Positions 43,307-56,610 of a stretch of 64,000 bases of DNA are shown in pieces. The position numbers were made by a program, and so were the translations under genes. This DNA is from Impatiens glandulifera. Taxonomy: Eukaryota > Streptophyta > Magnoliopsida > Ericales > Balsaminaceae. The DNA is taken from positions 15,321,889 through 15,385,888 of the forward strand of contig NC_061864.1 in NCBI RefSeq assembly GCF_907164915.1. The letters run 5' to 3'. The notes under the pieces are model-generated. The model was not told the origin of the DNA. It ran no database searches and worked only from the letters and a program-made list of their open reading frames with translations. Within the stretch, counting starts at the first letter, position 1, and every line of letters begins with the position of its first letter.

Positions 43307-43634
43307 TTCTTCTTTCTTCTCTATACTCAAACAAGAATTTCGATTATAGTTATGAGATTCAAATTGGGATAATTTGAAAATGAAATGAAATGAGATTCAA
43401 TGTTTTTTTCTCTCTTCAAGTTACGCATGGATGATGTTGCAGAAGAGAATGGAACAAATGGGGGTCAGAGGAGGAACCAAGTTTTTCTTCTTTAATCTTT
43501 ATTGACAGTTCATCTGAGATATTGGGACTAAAATAATAATATCAATTTGGGCCCATTTGAAAAGTTTTATTTTAATTTAAAGATATAGTATTTAATTGAT
43601 AAATTGATTGATACAGGTTTCAAAATTTATCTCA

Positions 43635-43638
<4 letters not shown>

Positions 43639-43726
<88 letters not shown>
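43639..43726. repeat. (AT)n microsatellite, ~88 bp
   Basis: Uninterrupted alternating A/T, upstream of the DUF868 gene. Confidence 0.95.
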
Positions 43727-43729
<3 letters not shown>

Positions 43730-43939
43730 AGAATCTTATAAAACAAAATAAATAAATAAGTTTTTTTTTAAAATATATAGAGAGTATTGAATTGTTTTTA
43801 TCTAAATTCAACTAAATAAGATAATTCGAAGTGTAAAAAAAATATTTTCTAAAAAAATCAAATATTAACTGTGGGAGGATATACTAAAATATTAAATATT
43901 ATATAAACTCACAAAATATTTATATATTCATGATCACAA

Positions 43940-44340
43940 TGTAGGATGACATTTATATTCAGTCCCACATTTTTTTATCTGAATTGTCTTGGTAGGGGCA
44001 ATTTTTTCTTAGTATAACAGGTAGTTGATCGAGAATGGGTGGCAATGGTATTTGTGTCCTCCGATCTTACATTATTCTGACACAAACAATAAAAACACAA
44101 TTAAATATATAACATCACTAATATATTTATTTATTTTATATATTTTTTAAGAGTTTTAAATTTAGTTATTTAGATTAATATAAGTTATTAATATATTACA
44201 ATATCAAATATTAAAAAAAATTATATAATTTTATCAAATAAAATTTCATTTTATTTTTTAAAAAAATATGGTATAAAGGTATTTCCGAGAAATTATAAAA
44301 ACAAAAAAAAATATCAGAAATATGATAAAAAAATTCTCCA
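43940..44340. repeat. Dispersed repeat copy 1 (~400 bp)
   Basis: Shares ordered blocks with 45385-45805: GATCGAGAATGGGTGGCAAT-like, ATTTGTGTC, AATTAAATATATAA, TATTTATTTATT, TAAGAGTTTTAAAT, then GGTATAAAGG/GGTATAAACGG. Confidence 0.7.
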
Positions 44341-44910
44341 AAAGTAAAATAAAGCAAGAATAGTAAATAATCCCAATTCCTACGTAACTTTTCAAAAAAA
44401 TTTAAAAAGAGATTTTTCTGATTAATTATAAGAAGAAAAACATCATATTATGTTTTTTATCTAAATTTTACCCATGCATCTTTTTCATCGTCTCTCTTTA
44501 TGGTGTAAATTTTAAAAAACTTAAAAGGACAGTAATGCTAATATATATATATAGGAATGTCAAGTGATTTTTTTTACAAAGAAAAATATCATTAAAAGTA
44601 AAGATAGTTAAAAAAAATCACAATACCAAAATTATATGAGTGACATGGTTCAAAACAATTTTTTCAACACAATATGTATCCAAATAAATAATTCAATTAT
44701 ATTAGTATTAAATAAAATTAGACAAGGTTCTAATAGTTTATTGAAGAGTCTAATGAATTAAAAAAATGGAAATAGATATCCCACATATTTTCATTTATTT
44801 ATATTGATTTGTTCTTTTCCATTAATATATAACAAGTAATAGTTTAGACTTTAGATAATTAAATATTAAAATATTCATAGTTCAAAACTATGGTACTATA
44901 TTGAATTGAA

Positions 44911-44914
<4 letters not shown>

Positions 44915-44964
<50 letters not shown>
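44915..44964. repeat. (AT)n microsatellite, ~50 bp
   Basis: Alternating A/T followed by a run of T. Confidence 0.95.
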
Positions 44965-44973
<9 letters not shown>

Positions 44974-45384
44974 TTTAAAGTTACATTTTTTCAATATTAA
45001 TGTCCGCTTCAAACCAAACAATTCAATATATGCAAAATCTGTTTACTTTTCTTGTTTGATTCAACCTAAAATTAGTTTACAATCATGTCTTAAATGTTAA
45101 TTTATTAGTAATAAGATTTTATAAATTAAGCAAAATGTTTCAAAAATAGAAACAAAACTATATTTTTTTAAGTTTTAGAAGTTAAATGTCACAATATTCT
45201 CAATTATAGTCCGATCTTCCACCGTTAAAATATATGGATAGGAGGGTTGGTGGTGAAAATGAAATGATCATGAAAGTGACTAAATGCATGGTGTGCCACA
45301 AGAAAATAAAATAAAATCAATATTATCTCCAATTAACTTTTACATACAATAATCAGTAGGAGAGAACATAAATTATCCTCACTT

Positions 45385-45805
45385 ATTAGTATGGTCGATA
45401 ATTTGAAACATCCCCGTGGTATTCAAATCAAATTATCCGTGTGGGTCGGGTTTTTCCTAGTTTGATCGGTAATTGATTAGAGATGGGGCGGTGATGATAT
45501 TTGTGTCACCGTCCCGATCTCACTCGATTCTGTCTCGAACACTATAAATATAATTAAATATATAAAATTATCAATATATTTATTTATTCATTATATTTTA
45601 TAAGAGTTTTAAATTTTTTTTTTTTATAATAATATAAAATTTTCAATATATTACAATATACATTATAAAATAGGGTATAAACGGTTCCCGCGGGGATTCC
45701 TCAAAATTGAACGGTGCAGGAATGGTAGTAAAAAATATCCTCAATGTAAAAATGAGACTAGAATGATAAATACATTTTCTGTCTCGAACCACCTCATTGT
45801 CACTT
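45385..45805. repeat. Dispersed repeat copy 2 (~420 bp), better preserved
   Basis: Same block order as 43940-44340 but with clearer GC-rich phrases (GTGTCACCGTCCCGATCTC, GGTTCCCGCGGGGATTCC). Such phrases are characteristic of a widespread family of plant non-autonomous elements. Ends were not defined. Confidence 0.65.
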
Positions 45806-46892
45806 CTACTTATTAAATTGATGGAAGATCTAGAGTTATTAGACTAAATTCAAAATTTTAAATATTCAAAGTGTTTATTATAATTTAAAAAAGTTTTTCT
45901 TACTTAAAAAAAGAAGTAAAATTCAAATTCATAGAAGAAGATTCCTTGGTTAATATAAAGCAAAGGAAAGCAAAATGGGGAAAACTGACCAACTGGGAAA
46001 AACTAACTACAACTTTTGAAGCCTATTATTTAATACAAGTTGTAAGTTGGAAACAATTATTAATTACTTATGGTACCTCTTTTATGGGTCAGTCACCTGT
46101 TCAGTTTATTATTGGTCACACTTCTTGTTCTAGCTAGCTGTTAAATTTATATTTCTTCTACTTTAATTAATTCATGAGTTCCAATTCTGCATTCCTTTCT
46201 ATGGGTACATATAAAGTCAAAACTATTTATCATTTTTTTTAAGGCCCCTCTTTCTCTTTTTATATTAAGATTACAAGTACAAAGTGTACAACCCTAACCA
46301 TTGTTAATAATGTTGTTAACTAGATCAACTATTTTTAAATCAAATACCCATATTCTAAAATATATATAATAATTAATGTCAAAATCATATAATTATGCTC
46401 AACTATATTATTTTATGAGATGTTAACTCAAGTCATCAAATATATGTTTTATAAAATGTTAGGAGTTTAATTCTTATTAAATTGTTGGGTTGAAAAGATT
46501 TTATTATAATGACTAATTTCTTTTTTTACCAATAACACTATCAAATTGTAATCTAATGTTATATATAATGCATAAGACTAAATACAAATTATTTTAGGAC
46601 TGTTTAAATTAAGTGAAATTAGAATTGAAATTGGTATTAGAATTATAATTCAATATGTATGTTTAAAAAACTATATATTTATAATTTAATTTCATTTTTT
46701 ATGTTTGAAAAAAAAATATAATAAAAATAATTTTAATATATATTGTTAAAATATTACTTTAACATAAGCTTTTAGGATATTTAAAGTGTCAAGGATTCAA
46801 TTATCATTAAGAAATAAATAAAATATTTGTTCCACGTATTAACTTCCAAAATTTTAAAAACAAAATATATTCGGACTGATTAACTTTCTAAG

Positions 46893-46988
<96 letters not shown>

Positions 46989-49668
46989 CATCCTAGATTA
47001 TAAAAGAAACTGATTAGTTAAAAAACGTTAATATTTTATAAATAATAAAATAATATGATATTTTGTTAAGAAAACATAGGAAATATAAATATTAAAATAA
47101 TAATTACAAATTAAAAGAGTCGAATTGAGAATTTTAATTCCAAATTTAATTCTTAATTTTAAATTAAAAAATAAAATGAGATCACTTAGTTCTAATTTAA
47201 TGATTACCAATAATGATGTTAACTTATTTTTTTTCTGGATATTGAACAAACATGTTTGTTTTAATTTCTAGCACGGGTGAAGTTAAATTATAATTGGTCT
47301 TTTGAATTTGTAATATGAAAGGAATTAAGAGAATTAATATATATTATTATATATGGATCATTTTGGTCCATTTATTAGTTGGCATTCCATTAAATAAATA
47401 AATTTAAAGTAATAATATTATATAAGAGATAATTAGGCGGTGAACTGAAATTGTGGACAAGGTGACATTGATCGGGTCTTCCCTTTCCTGTCATTCCAAA
47501 TTATACAATATTATTCATGCTGCACCATGATGCATTTTATTTCATATATATTAAATAATATAAAAAAAATGTTATTTCCTTGTCAAAGTCTAGCTTGCAC
47601 GCACTTATGCCTTTATTGGAAGATTATTGTGAATTTTGTTGTTATAGTTTGACAAAAAAAAAAACTCTAGCTAGCAGATATTATTAATTATATAAATAAT
47701 GCCAATGGAGAAAATTATATACTGTTTTCTTTTAATTATTCCTTGTATGATTGATCAGGTACTATTTTATTTGCTCATTCTGTTCATATATAAATAATAT
47801 ATCCATGAACTTATTTTTTATATAAATTTATTGATGCAGGAATTAATTATATGGAGGAGTTGTGATTAATATCCGCAAATAACAACAAAAAGATAATGCT
47901 TTTTTTTTTCTGGGTATAAATAAAGAGCAAAATGCATGATAAGACATCACATCTAATAATCATAATGTCATGTGCAATGTTATGTCCATAATTAACTTCT
48001 ATAAAATATATATATATTTTATAATATAAAAATGATATTATGGTGTCACAATATATTTGGGTTTGAGTTTTTGTTATTATTATTAAATATAGCAATACAT
48101 TATATATAATGATAAAAAAATAGTGGTTAATTTTTATTTTAAAATACGTAGCTGGGAAAATAAATAAGTGAATGAAATAAAAAAAAAGGATCACAAATCT
48201 TCTAAAATGAGATTGTGGGCCGGTAACATTGTTATATTGAAATTTTCAAACAACTGTGAGATGTCCTTTACAGCAAATATAATGATACATAATTAACCAA
48301 TTCAACATGAATCTAATATTAATAAGTTATTTAATTAACCATGTACATATAAAGTCTTTCTTGAAAACTCAAATTTTTATTTTGTCAAAAAAATCACACT
48401 CTAAAAAGAAGTTATTTCATAAAAAAAAAAATCATTCTAAAATTATTTGTGTGTTCATGATTTTAAAAATTTATAAAAGATATTGTATTATTCATGAATA
48501 TATAGGAGGACTAGATCATCAACCAAATTGTGTGTTCCCAGAATTGGGCTCAAATCCCTTCTTTGACTTGGGCCAAGAAATATTCAAAAAGGTCCCGTAA
48601 AATGGTACACAAAGTTTTACTCGAAAATTTATTAAATTTGTTTTATTTTAATATTCATACAAATTAAATCAAAATATAAGTTAATTGACTCGTTTTATTA
48701 ATCAACCCCGAATTATTTATAATTTCTTTTTAATATATATATATTTATTAGGTAAACTCAGTATATGACTTTATTGTTATTTGTTTTTGTATTTTAAAAG
48801 AAACTTGAGTTATATAATAATATTAAAACTTATAAAATAGCTGATTAATTGACTCCTTAAGAGGCATAAAATAAAATTTTATTAATACTATTTTCTTTTT
48901 CATTTAAATTTGATGAAAGATGTGGGTACAGACCATCGGTTAGTTCGCTTCACAGATACGACGATACAACAATTACCGAGTAAATTCATATATAGTTGCC
49001 GCGGGTTTACCTAAACTATGCAAATATGTTATGAATATAGATATACGTGGGCAGTTGATGGTCAAATATTAAAAGCATTAAAGATAAAGAGATCAAACAC
49101 TGTCACATAATTCAATTAATCTGAATTCAGAAAGTGATGACAGCCGGGCAGACAAATTATAAACCAAACTATTATTGTTGCCCAATTCCAACGCAATCAT
49201 AAATTTGTGGCCAAAACTTGAAAGAATACACTACTACCACATTATAGAGATCAATCAAGTCAAATTATTATATAACTTAGGCAATATTGGCCCATTTAAA
49301 AAGCTGTTTTTTGTTCTTATCTATATATATAAAAAAAATCATATTAAACATTTGATCATTCATAATAATACATAAATAGATAAAAATATCTTGTAAATTA
49401 AAACAGGTTGAATAGTTGGTGAAGTAAGAAGACAGGTGGGAACAAGTGCATATCTGAGAGAGAGATATATTGATATCATGTGCAGCGGTAAGTAAGATAA
49501 TTAAGTCTTGCTCATGTTTCTTGTATATGTACTTTTCTATTATTTATAAATAATCTTTATATATTGTTGTTGATTTAAAAAAAAACTTATAATGTATTAA
49601 TATAACCTATGATAAAATAATAATTTAAAATTATATATATAATAAATTTTTTTTTGGGTAGTATTGAG

Positions 49669-49707
<39 letters not shown>

Positions 49708-50593
49708 AGAATAATTTTTTGTAGTTCAAATGTTGCTTCCTTAAATCATGACCTGGTTAATTTGTTAATTTGAATTACACTTATTATTATTATTATTATT
49801 ATTATTGGTGTGGTTGTGGGTGCATGCATGACACGACCAAGGAGACGGGTAGTAGTTGGGGCGGCCACCTTTTCCCATCTCACCTACTTTTTATTCACCT
49901 ATATTTACTTCACAAATCTTAATTAGGAATTTTACATGTTTTTTTTTTAATTTTTTTTTTAATATTTTTAAAATTCGAATACAAACCAATGCTACTTTCT
50001 ACATAAATAATATTATTTTTAAATTCTTTATTATCTTTATCTTATGTAGTACTCAACATATATAACATATTAATTATACTAAAGAATAAAATCCAAATAT
50101 AAGGATTTGCCACTTATCTCACCTACTTTCCGCACATTCTCTTGACTATTGTGAAAGTAGTAACTAGGATCAATTATAATTAAATTTCAACCCTACTTCT
50201 CAAATGAATTATGAAAGTAACTAATAGCTAACCCTATGTTAGTACCATAAGAAATTAATTACCAAATATATATATTGTGTCATTATTCCATAGCATTGTT
50301 TTAGGTCGCTAAAATATGATTTTTTTATTTTATTATTAATCTCAATAGTTCATGCCATCAATCAACTATTTAATGTTTATTATGTTAAAGTTATTGCACT
50401 TTAATGAATTTTGAGGTGAAAATTATATGAATTAAAAGTATATATACTATTGAAACAGTGATAAAAAAATTTTTAATTCGAACAAAAAAGAGTAATGAAT
50501 TTATTTTGTATGAAGGACAGAGCCATAAATTAAAATATACCTGGACTAGTTTGATAATAATATCAAGTAAACAAACAAAATAAACCAAATTTA
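45806..50593. other. Gene-poor AT-rich region
   Basis: Contains the (AT)n tract at 46897-46985, another at 49668-49703, an (ATT)n run near 49783-49806, and scattered short ORFs with low-complexity composition. No gene recognised. Confidence 0.55.
46897..46985. repeat. (AT)n microsatellite, ~88 bp
   Basis: Uninterrupted alternating A/T. Confidence 0.95.
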
Positions 50594-50679
50594 CTGTCAC
50601 TAGTACCTTTTAGCGACGAGAAATCATCAATAACGACCCGGGCTGCAGCCCAGACAGCCTTGTACTTGGATCCGCCCCG
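50594..50679 (-). mobile_element. Truncated second copy of the 8324 hAT MITE
   Basis: Reversed, it reads GGGGCGGATCCAAGTACAAG, then GGGCTGCAGCCCGGGTCGTT, ATTGATG and TCGTCGCTAAAAGG. These are the left end and interior modules of 8324-8551 in the same order, with an internal deletion. The right end is missing, so only one terminal repeat remains. Confidence 0.8.
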
Positions 50680-52439
50680 ATTTGTATGAATCAAAAAATT
50701 GAAATCGGACTAAGAAACTAAATACCATAAATACCAGATACTAGAATCTAAGTAATTAGATCCATCAATCTCCAGCTCTTAACAAATTTAATTAAATTGA
50801 AATTGAAACTTTTCTAAACATTAAAATTGAAAAAAGAAAAATAAAGTTTACATTTGACATGATATATATAAGACATGTGACATGAATATTAAATATTTTC
50901 TTGGGATAAATAATGATCTAATTGTACTCCAAATGTAATAAATAACAACAATTTCTTCAGATCCGATCAACCCCTAGCTAAGGGAATCTTCAGAGTTCAA
51001 TTCTTTTATCTAAAATAATAAAACGTGTTTGAAATATATTGAAAATTATTTAACACACGGCTTAATTAATTAACGAACTATAAGATTATTTTCAATAAAA
51101 AAAATCCTCTTAATTTCCCACATTTAATATCGCTAATTTTCTATATAATATCTATAAATGGTTTAATGAGAAAATATTAATAATTTTTTTTTGAAAATAT
51201 TTAACAAAAATAATAAAATCAAAAACTACTCTAATTAACATTCCTATAATAAGATAGATAATAAGAGTAGCAAAAATAATAATAAAAATCTTCAAAATTG
51301 AATTTTGTCTTCCCCTCATTAAATCATTCATTGCCTACACACGTTCCTTTTGAATACAAACGAGGTCACAGATGTTGTCAGCTCCATTGATTTTATAATT
51401 TGAGTTTTATTTTTGGTTGGATTCCATACTTTTATATGTCTTTTAGCATGTAATTATTTGATTTTTCCACAATAAACATGATTTTTGATAGAATTTGTTT
51501 AACTTTTTAATATATAAAAAACAAGTGGTAAAGTCAGGTTGTTGGCCATATATAGTGTAAACGTATAACTTAAATACTTAAAAGTTATAATGCGTGTAGA
51601 AATTATTTGATTATCCAATTTAAATACTTTCATAGAGTTTAATTTGATTACAATTTTCTCATTTCAAAGTGTTAGAATACAAATCCAATCTGAAATATTA
51701 AATGTAAATTGTAATCTTGCCTCAATAAGAACATTAATTAGGCTCCATTGTCGACTAATCTGGGTTACAAACTTTTGGTTGAATCATAAAACAATTCAAT
51801 TAATTATTATTATTTTGTTCAAAAAATTTAAAGATAGCACCAAATTATGATATTGAACATGAAAAAATAAAAATACACATAGATATTTATGTGAAAAGAG
51901 AATAGTGATAGATATTTATGTGAAAAGAAAGTAGTGATAGATAAGTGTTGAGAGTGTTCTTGTAATGGGGGAGATTATCTCTGGTTTTGTTTGAAAAAAT
52001 GTGTCAATTGTATAGCCAATGGTTTTATTTAAATGTTGATTAATAAAGGAGGTCCTATTCTCACCAAACTTTTTTGGGTACCACATTTTTCTTATCACTT
52101 GCCACGTGTCATTAAATCATTAGGGTGATATTAATTTCCTAGTTAATATAGTTATTTTTGTTAGAATAGTTTTTTAAGACATTAAGTTTGTCTATTATTT
52201 TTGATGGACAAAATGCTTAAAGTGGATCTAAAACCTTTAATGTGATGATGCTCCTTCCTAAGTAGTTGGTTTTGGTTGGTGAATAAAAACTAATTAGTTG
52301 TAGAAAGTACACCCATATTCCTAATAGATGTATCACTCTCATTATAGGAAGTCTTTGGGAAATCCAAAGAAGACATCAGATCCTCTCCGTTTTGTTTGGA
52401 CATTTTTAATTTAGGCCTCTACTCTTATTCCTTCACCTT
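50680..52439. other. Intergenic AT-rich DNA
   Basis: A ~30 bp tandem duplication (AGATATTTATGTGAAAAGA) lies at about 51880-51940. No gene or bounded element recognised. The lower end may include remains of the minus-strand copia element. Confidence 0.5.
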
Positions 52440-53067
52440 TCTTTAGTTAACACGACATTTGATAATTCTGTGATTTTCTTCTCATATCTTCATTGATGAT
52501 ACTAATCTTTACCACATCCATAGTATAGATACCATCGACGATTGAGCTAGACAATGATGTTTTGAACGCCTCTCATGAGTTCGACAATGTACCAAGAAGC
52601 CACAACCCTTGCACTACATCATCAAACTTGATATACATTACAGTCAACTGATTTATAATCCCTGAAATGTATTTAAGTGATTGAACATGGTTTTTCCATC
52701 TTGATATTTCAAGTGCTTGATTAAAAACAATTTATTATTTATAGTATTCCGAGCATATAACTCTTCAAGTTTACTCCATGTATAGACTCTTCAAATTTAT
52801 CTCTCCACTCGCATGGTTAAAACATTATCATCAACCCATTACTTAATATAGTCACACATTTGATTTGATGATAATTCAAAGTCAATTGCTCATTAGTTTA
52901 TTTTTTGATTTTCAGTAGCAAATACATGTAAATAATAATATTTGACATAAAAGAGATCTTTCATCTTCTTTTTCCACACATGACAACTAAAGTCATTAAG
53001 ATTAATCATTCTAGTTACTTGTATTATTCTTCATTGTACAAAGACTACAACATGTTCTGATACCACT
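52440..53067 (-). pseudogene. Ty1/copia gag relic with primer-binding site, minus strand
   Basis: Reading the minus strand away from the LTR: primer site TGGTATCAGA at 53065-53056, complementary to the initiator tRNA-Met 3' end. Pieces of copia Gag follow in order: VWKKKMKDLFYVKYYYLHVF, WSKLEELYAR..., KLFLIKHLKYQDGKTMFNHL, KFDDVVQGLWLLGTL and VKISIINEDMRRKSQN. Several stops (TAA, TGA) and frameshifts interrupt them. Pol is not seen further down, so the element is truncated and dead. Confidence 0.88.
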
Positions 53068-53612
53068 TGTTGATAAAAAAAAACTACAAAATAATAATGC
53101 GAAAATAATTCTTTTTATTTTGGTGACACGTTTACAAACTTATCAATATTCAATTAACCAATCAAGTAACATAATATAAAGATTCAAATTTTAGCATGAA
53201 ACATCCTTAATAAGAGTAAAATAATGGAACTCTTATACTACTTAAATCATCAGCTATATATAACATTTATAATGAGTTACACACTTTCATTAAAATTAAA
53301 GTTTACAATCTAACAAATTATATAAATTTTCAACCACAACATCATCATCAAAGATGATTTTGATGATACATGTATATATATATGATATATTGTAGAAATA
53401 TCTAAAACTAGGTATCTAAAAGATAAAAGAGAAGATAATGGTTTCACCAAATTGAAGAAAATAGTTTTTCTTCGGTTGCCTTCGTATCTTTAGTATCGCT
53501 GTCTCCCTCTGTCTTTCTATCTTTTTTTCGTTTATCTAAATTTTTTGATACCTTTTATATAATATATTATTAGTACAAGCTCCCAATTTTTTTATGGAGA
53601 TGTCACTCAACA
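53068..53612 (-). mobile_element. 5' LTR of the minus-strand copia element (545 bp)
   Basis: Bounded by TGTTGA at 53068 and TCAACA at 53612, a perfect 6 bp terminal inverted repeat of the TG...CA type. It abuts the primer site with a two-base gap, as expected. The partner LTR was not found in the window. Confidence 0.8.
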
Positions 53613-53665
53613 AAAAAATTCTTAGTCATTCTCAATCTTTTAAAAGGATTACCAGTATCTATTTA

Positions 53666-54083
53666 GAGCAAATTCTTCAACTACTCTAAATCTGAGTATC
53701 TAAAATACATTAAAACAATATAAACCTACTTTAGCATCTCAAATTTTAACTGGTCAATACATCAGCTACCTCTAAATTTTACAATTCTATCCTACAAAAT
53801 TATAAAATATTCATTCCCTCCAAAATTTATTATTATAATAAGAGAGAAAGAGGAAAGAGAAATAATGGTAGAGAAGACAAAGGAGAAAGGAGAGAGAAAG
53901 AATTATTAAAAAATTATAGAAGATAGAGGAGAGAGAAAGAATTATTAAAAAATTATAGAATTTGTATTTGGTATCCTAAATTTAAACTAGGAGAGTCAAA
54001 ATTTTAGAATTAATGTTTAGATTAATTAATTTATGGTCTTTTTAGATGGTTGTGTTTAGAATAACAGATGCGCGCACTTGCTC
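53666..54083. mobile_element. Tourist-like (PIF/Harbinger) MITE, 418 bp, TTA target duplication
   Basis: Starts GAGCAAATTCTTC and ends GCGCACTTGCTC, with a short inverted repeat GAGCAA.T.C, flanked by TTA at 53663-53665 and 54084-54086. TTA duplications and GAGCAAGTGC-type ends are typical of Tourist MITEs. Inside is a purine-rich segment with a 39 bp tandem duplication at 53889/53928. Confidence 0.75.
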
Positions 54084-54094
54084 TTAGAGGCTAC

Positions 54095-54168
54095 ACTGTA
54101 CTGAGTTTTAGTTTAGCCGAAAATAATAAAAACTGTACTGAGTTTTAGTTTAGCCGAAAATAATAAAA
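54095..54168. repeat. Tandem duplication, 2 x 37 bp
   Basis: The ACTGTACTGAGTTTTAGTTT unit starts at 54095 and again at 54132. Confidence 0.9.
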
Positions 54169-55192
54169 ATTATTATTTATTAAACCTATATGTATTCAAA
54201 TATTTTAAAAATTAGAATATATTTGTAATAAGAAAATTGTATATTATACCTTAGATTCGTATCTTTTATGAAATATTTTTCTTATAGTAAGTTAAAACCT
54301 TTCTAACTTTAATATTTTTTCCCTAGTTGTAAATTATATATAATTATAGTCAATTTTGAAAATTGTTCAAATAAAAAATTGAAAATACTTTTTTTTTTTT
54401 ATAAAATATGTATAATTTAATTAGATAAAAAAAAGTTTAAAATGAAGAAATGAATAATAATACAATTTTTTGAAAATTTTATAAACAATGAAAATTTGGT
54501 TGATAACTTGTTCTTCAGTTTTGACAAATGATTTTTTCTTAAAATAATATTTTGCAAAGTGAAGAAGTATGTTAAAAATTATGACTATTTATGATAAAAA
54601 AAAAAAATCATTAGTAATTAGTGAATTTAGGTAATAATTTTTTTTTTAAACAATATCTCATCAAATAAATTTATTAACAAATTTTCACTTAATTCCATAC
54701 TTAAAATCTAATCAAATCAAGATAAAAAAAATGACCAATGGCTATCAAGCTAATTTGACTTAGATATATATACAAAATCATTAATGAGGAAATATATAAA
54801 TATCAAATATATACACAATCTAGTTTAACTATAAAAAATATTTAGTAATATATGTAAAAACAGACAATCAATAAATTGTTGTAATATATTTACAAAATTA
54901 ATAATAATAAAAAAATTAGTATATATATTTTATTGTTGTAATATATTAATACGTTTTAAGTTATTTAAAAAGAAACAAAATCAAACCTATATTTCATTAA
55001 ACTTTTTCGTTTCTTAAAATATAACTTTTAAATTAAAAGTTAATAAATTTAATTAAATAAAAAAAAAAAAAGACAAATGTGAAGAAAGTAGAAAGAGAAA
55101 GAAAGGGGGAGAGTTTGGGGGTAGGTGTAGTATTGACGCGACCACGCCTCTTCAAAAAAAAACGCCCACCATCTTCCTTCCTTACTTACTCC
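54169..55192. other. AT-rich upstream region of the dehydratase gene
   Basis: No element recognised. The last 150 bp becomes GC- and CT-richer toward the promoter. Confidence 0.5.
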
Positions 55193-55200
55193 TATATAAA
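55193..55200 (+). promoter_or_regulatory. TATA box of the arogenate dehydratase gene
   Basis: TATATAAA about 140 bp before the ATG, followed at the right distance by a CT-rich leader (CCTCTTTCTCTCTCAG). It is the only strong TATA candidate in this GC-richer stretch. Confidence 0.7.
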
Positions 55201-55335
55201 TTACCAAATCACCCCTCTTTCTCTCTCAGCTTGGAAGTTCATCTATCTTAGAGAGAGAAAAAAGGAACTTCAAGCTGTTTATCTTTCAAATCCCTAAAAA
55301 CCTAAATCCAGTAGATTCAAATCTTACGATTCACA

Positions 55336-56610
55336 ATGCAGTCTCTAGCGCCGCCTCCCAATACCATTTCTCTTCAATCCTTCATCGCCAAATCGCCTAT
55401 TCTCTATCGAATCGGCCACAATCGTGTTTCTTCTGTTCGATGCGTTTACAGGTTCGATTCCGATAAAGCCACCGCCGCTAGCTCCAATTTCTCCGGTGGA
55501 ATCGGCTCCGGAAGAGCCGACTGGCAGAGCGCTTGTTCCATTCTAGCCAGCAAGGTTGTTGGACAAAATCCTGACACCGAGAAGAGCGGCGGCGGATCGG
55601 AAGGAAGTATCGCCGCCGTTAACGGCCATAAGACGTTGGATCTCGTTCCGATCGATAAAATCCCGAAGCCGCTCACGATTACGGATCTCTCACCGGCTCC
55701 GATGCACGGATCCAGCCTTCGTGTTGCTTATCAAGGTGTTCCTGGCGCGTATAGTGAGGCGGCTGCAGGGAAAGCTTATCCGAATTGTGAGGCGATTCCT
55801 TGTGATCAGTTTGAGGTTGCGTTTCAAGCGGTGGAACTTTGGATTGCTGATAGAGCTGTTCTTCCGGTGGAGAATTCGCTTGGAGGTAGTATTCATAGGA
55901 ATTATGATCTTCTTCTCCGTCATAGGTTACATATCGTCGGCGAGGTTCAACTCCCTGTTCATCACTGTCTGTTAGCTCTTCCTGGTGTTCGGAAGGAATA
56001 TCTCACTCGTGTTATTAGCCATCCGCAGGCACTCGCGCAGTGCGAGCATACCTTGACAGATCTAGGTCTCACTGTCGCGCGAGAGGCGGTTGACGATACC
56101 GCCGGCGCGGCGGAATACGTTGCGGCGAATGGACTTCGCGATACGGCAGCTATTGCATCTGCCCGTGCGGCGGAGCTGTACGGTCTGAGCATTCTAGCAG
56201 ATGGGATTCAGGATGATTTAGGGAATGTGACTCGATTCGTGATGTTGGCTAGGGAGCCGATAATTCCGAGAACTGATCGTCCGTTCAAGACAAGTATAGT
56301 GTTTGCTCATGATAACAAGGGAACGTCTGTTCTGTTCAAGGTTTTATCAGCTTTTGCATTTCGTAACATAAACTTGACGAAAATTGAGAGCCGGCCTCAT
56401 AGGAACCGTCCAATCCGGCTGGTGGATGATGCCAATGTTGGGACGGCTAAGCATTTTGAATACCTGTTCTATGTGGATTTTGAAGCATCAATGGCGGATG
56501 TTCGTGCACAGAACGCACTTGCAGAGGTTCAGGAATTCACATCGTTCTTGAGAGTTCTTGGGAGTTATCCTATGGACATGACCCCTTGGAGCCCTTCACG
56601 GGAGGATTGA
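55336..56610 (+). CDS. Arogenate/prephenate dehydratase (ADT), plastidial, intronless
   Basis: 424 residues. ADTs decarboxylate and dehydrate arogenate to phenylalanine in the plastid, feeding lignin and phenylpropanoids; some also accept prephenate. Residues 1 to ~90 are rich in Ser/Ala/Arg and poor in acids at the start, like a transit peptide. The catalytic domain begins near [15 protein letters not shown] (127-141) and includes [19 protein letters not shown] (176-194) and the active-site TRF in NVTRF (297-301). An ACT domain follows from ~318 with the Phe-binding ESRP (351-354), indicating feedback control. It ends at a normal SPSRED terminus. The intronless form matches the ADT3/4/5-like branch of Arabidopsis. 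The CDS is much GC-richer than its surroundings, as expected for an expressed gene. Confidence 0.96.
   Translation: MQSLAPPPNTISLQSFIAKSPILYRIGHNRVSSVRCVYRFDSDKATAASSNFSGGIGSGRADWQSACSILASKVVGQNPDTEKSGGGSEGSIAAVNGHKTLDLVPIDKIPKPLTITDLSPAPMHGSSLRVAYQGVPGAYSEAAAGKAYPNCEAIPCDQFEVAFQAVELWIADRAVLPVENSLGGSIHRNYDLLLRHRLHIVGEVQLPVHHCLLALPGVRKEYLTRVISHPQALAQCEHTLTDLGLTVAREAVDDTAGAAEYVAANGLRDTAAIASARAAELYGLSILADGIQDDLGNVTRFVMLAREPIIPRTDRPFKTSIVFAHDNKGTSVLFKVLSAFAFRNINLTKIESRPHRNRPIRLVDDANVGTAKHFEYLFYVDFEASMADVRAQNALAEVQEFTSFLRVLGSYPMDMTPWSPSRED

Noticed and set aside
48307..48600. 97-residue ORF as a gene
   Set aside because: Low-complexity Lys/Ile-rich translation of AT-rich DNA without motifs.
55079..55297. 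72-residue ORF upstream of the dehydratase
   Set aside because: It overlaps the TATA box and leader of the dehydratase gene; chance ORF in the promoter.
55556..55975. 139-residue ORF inside the dehydratase gene
   Set aside because: Out-of-frame shadow of the GC-rich dehydratase coding sequence.
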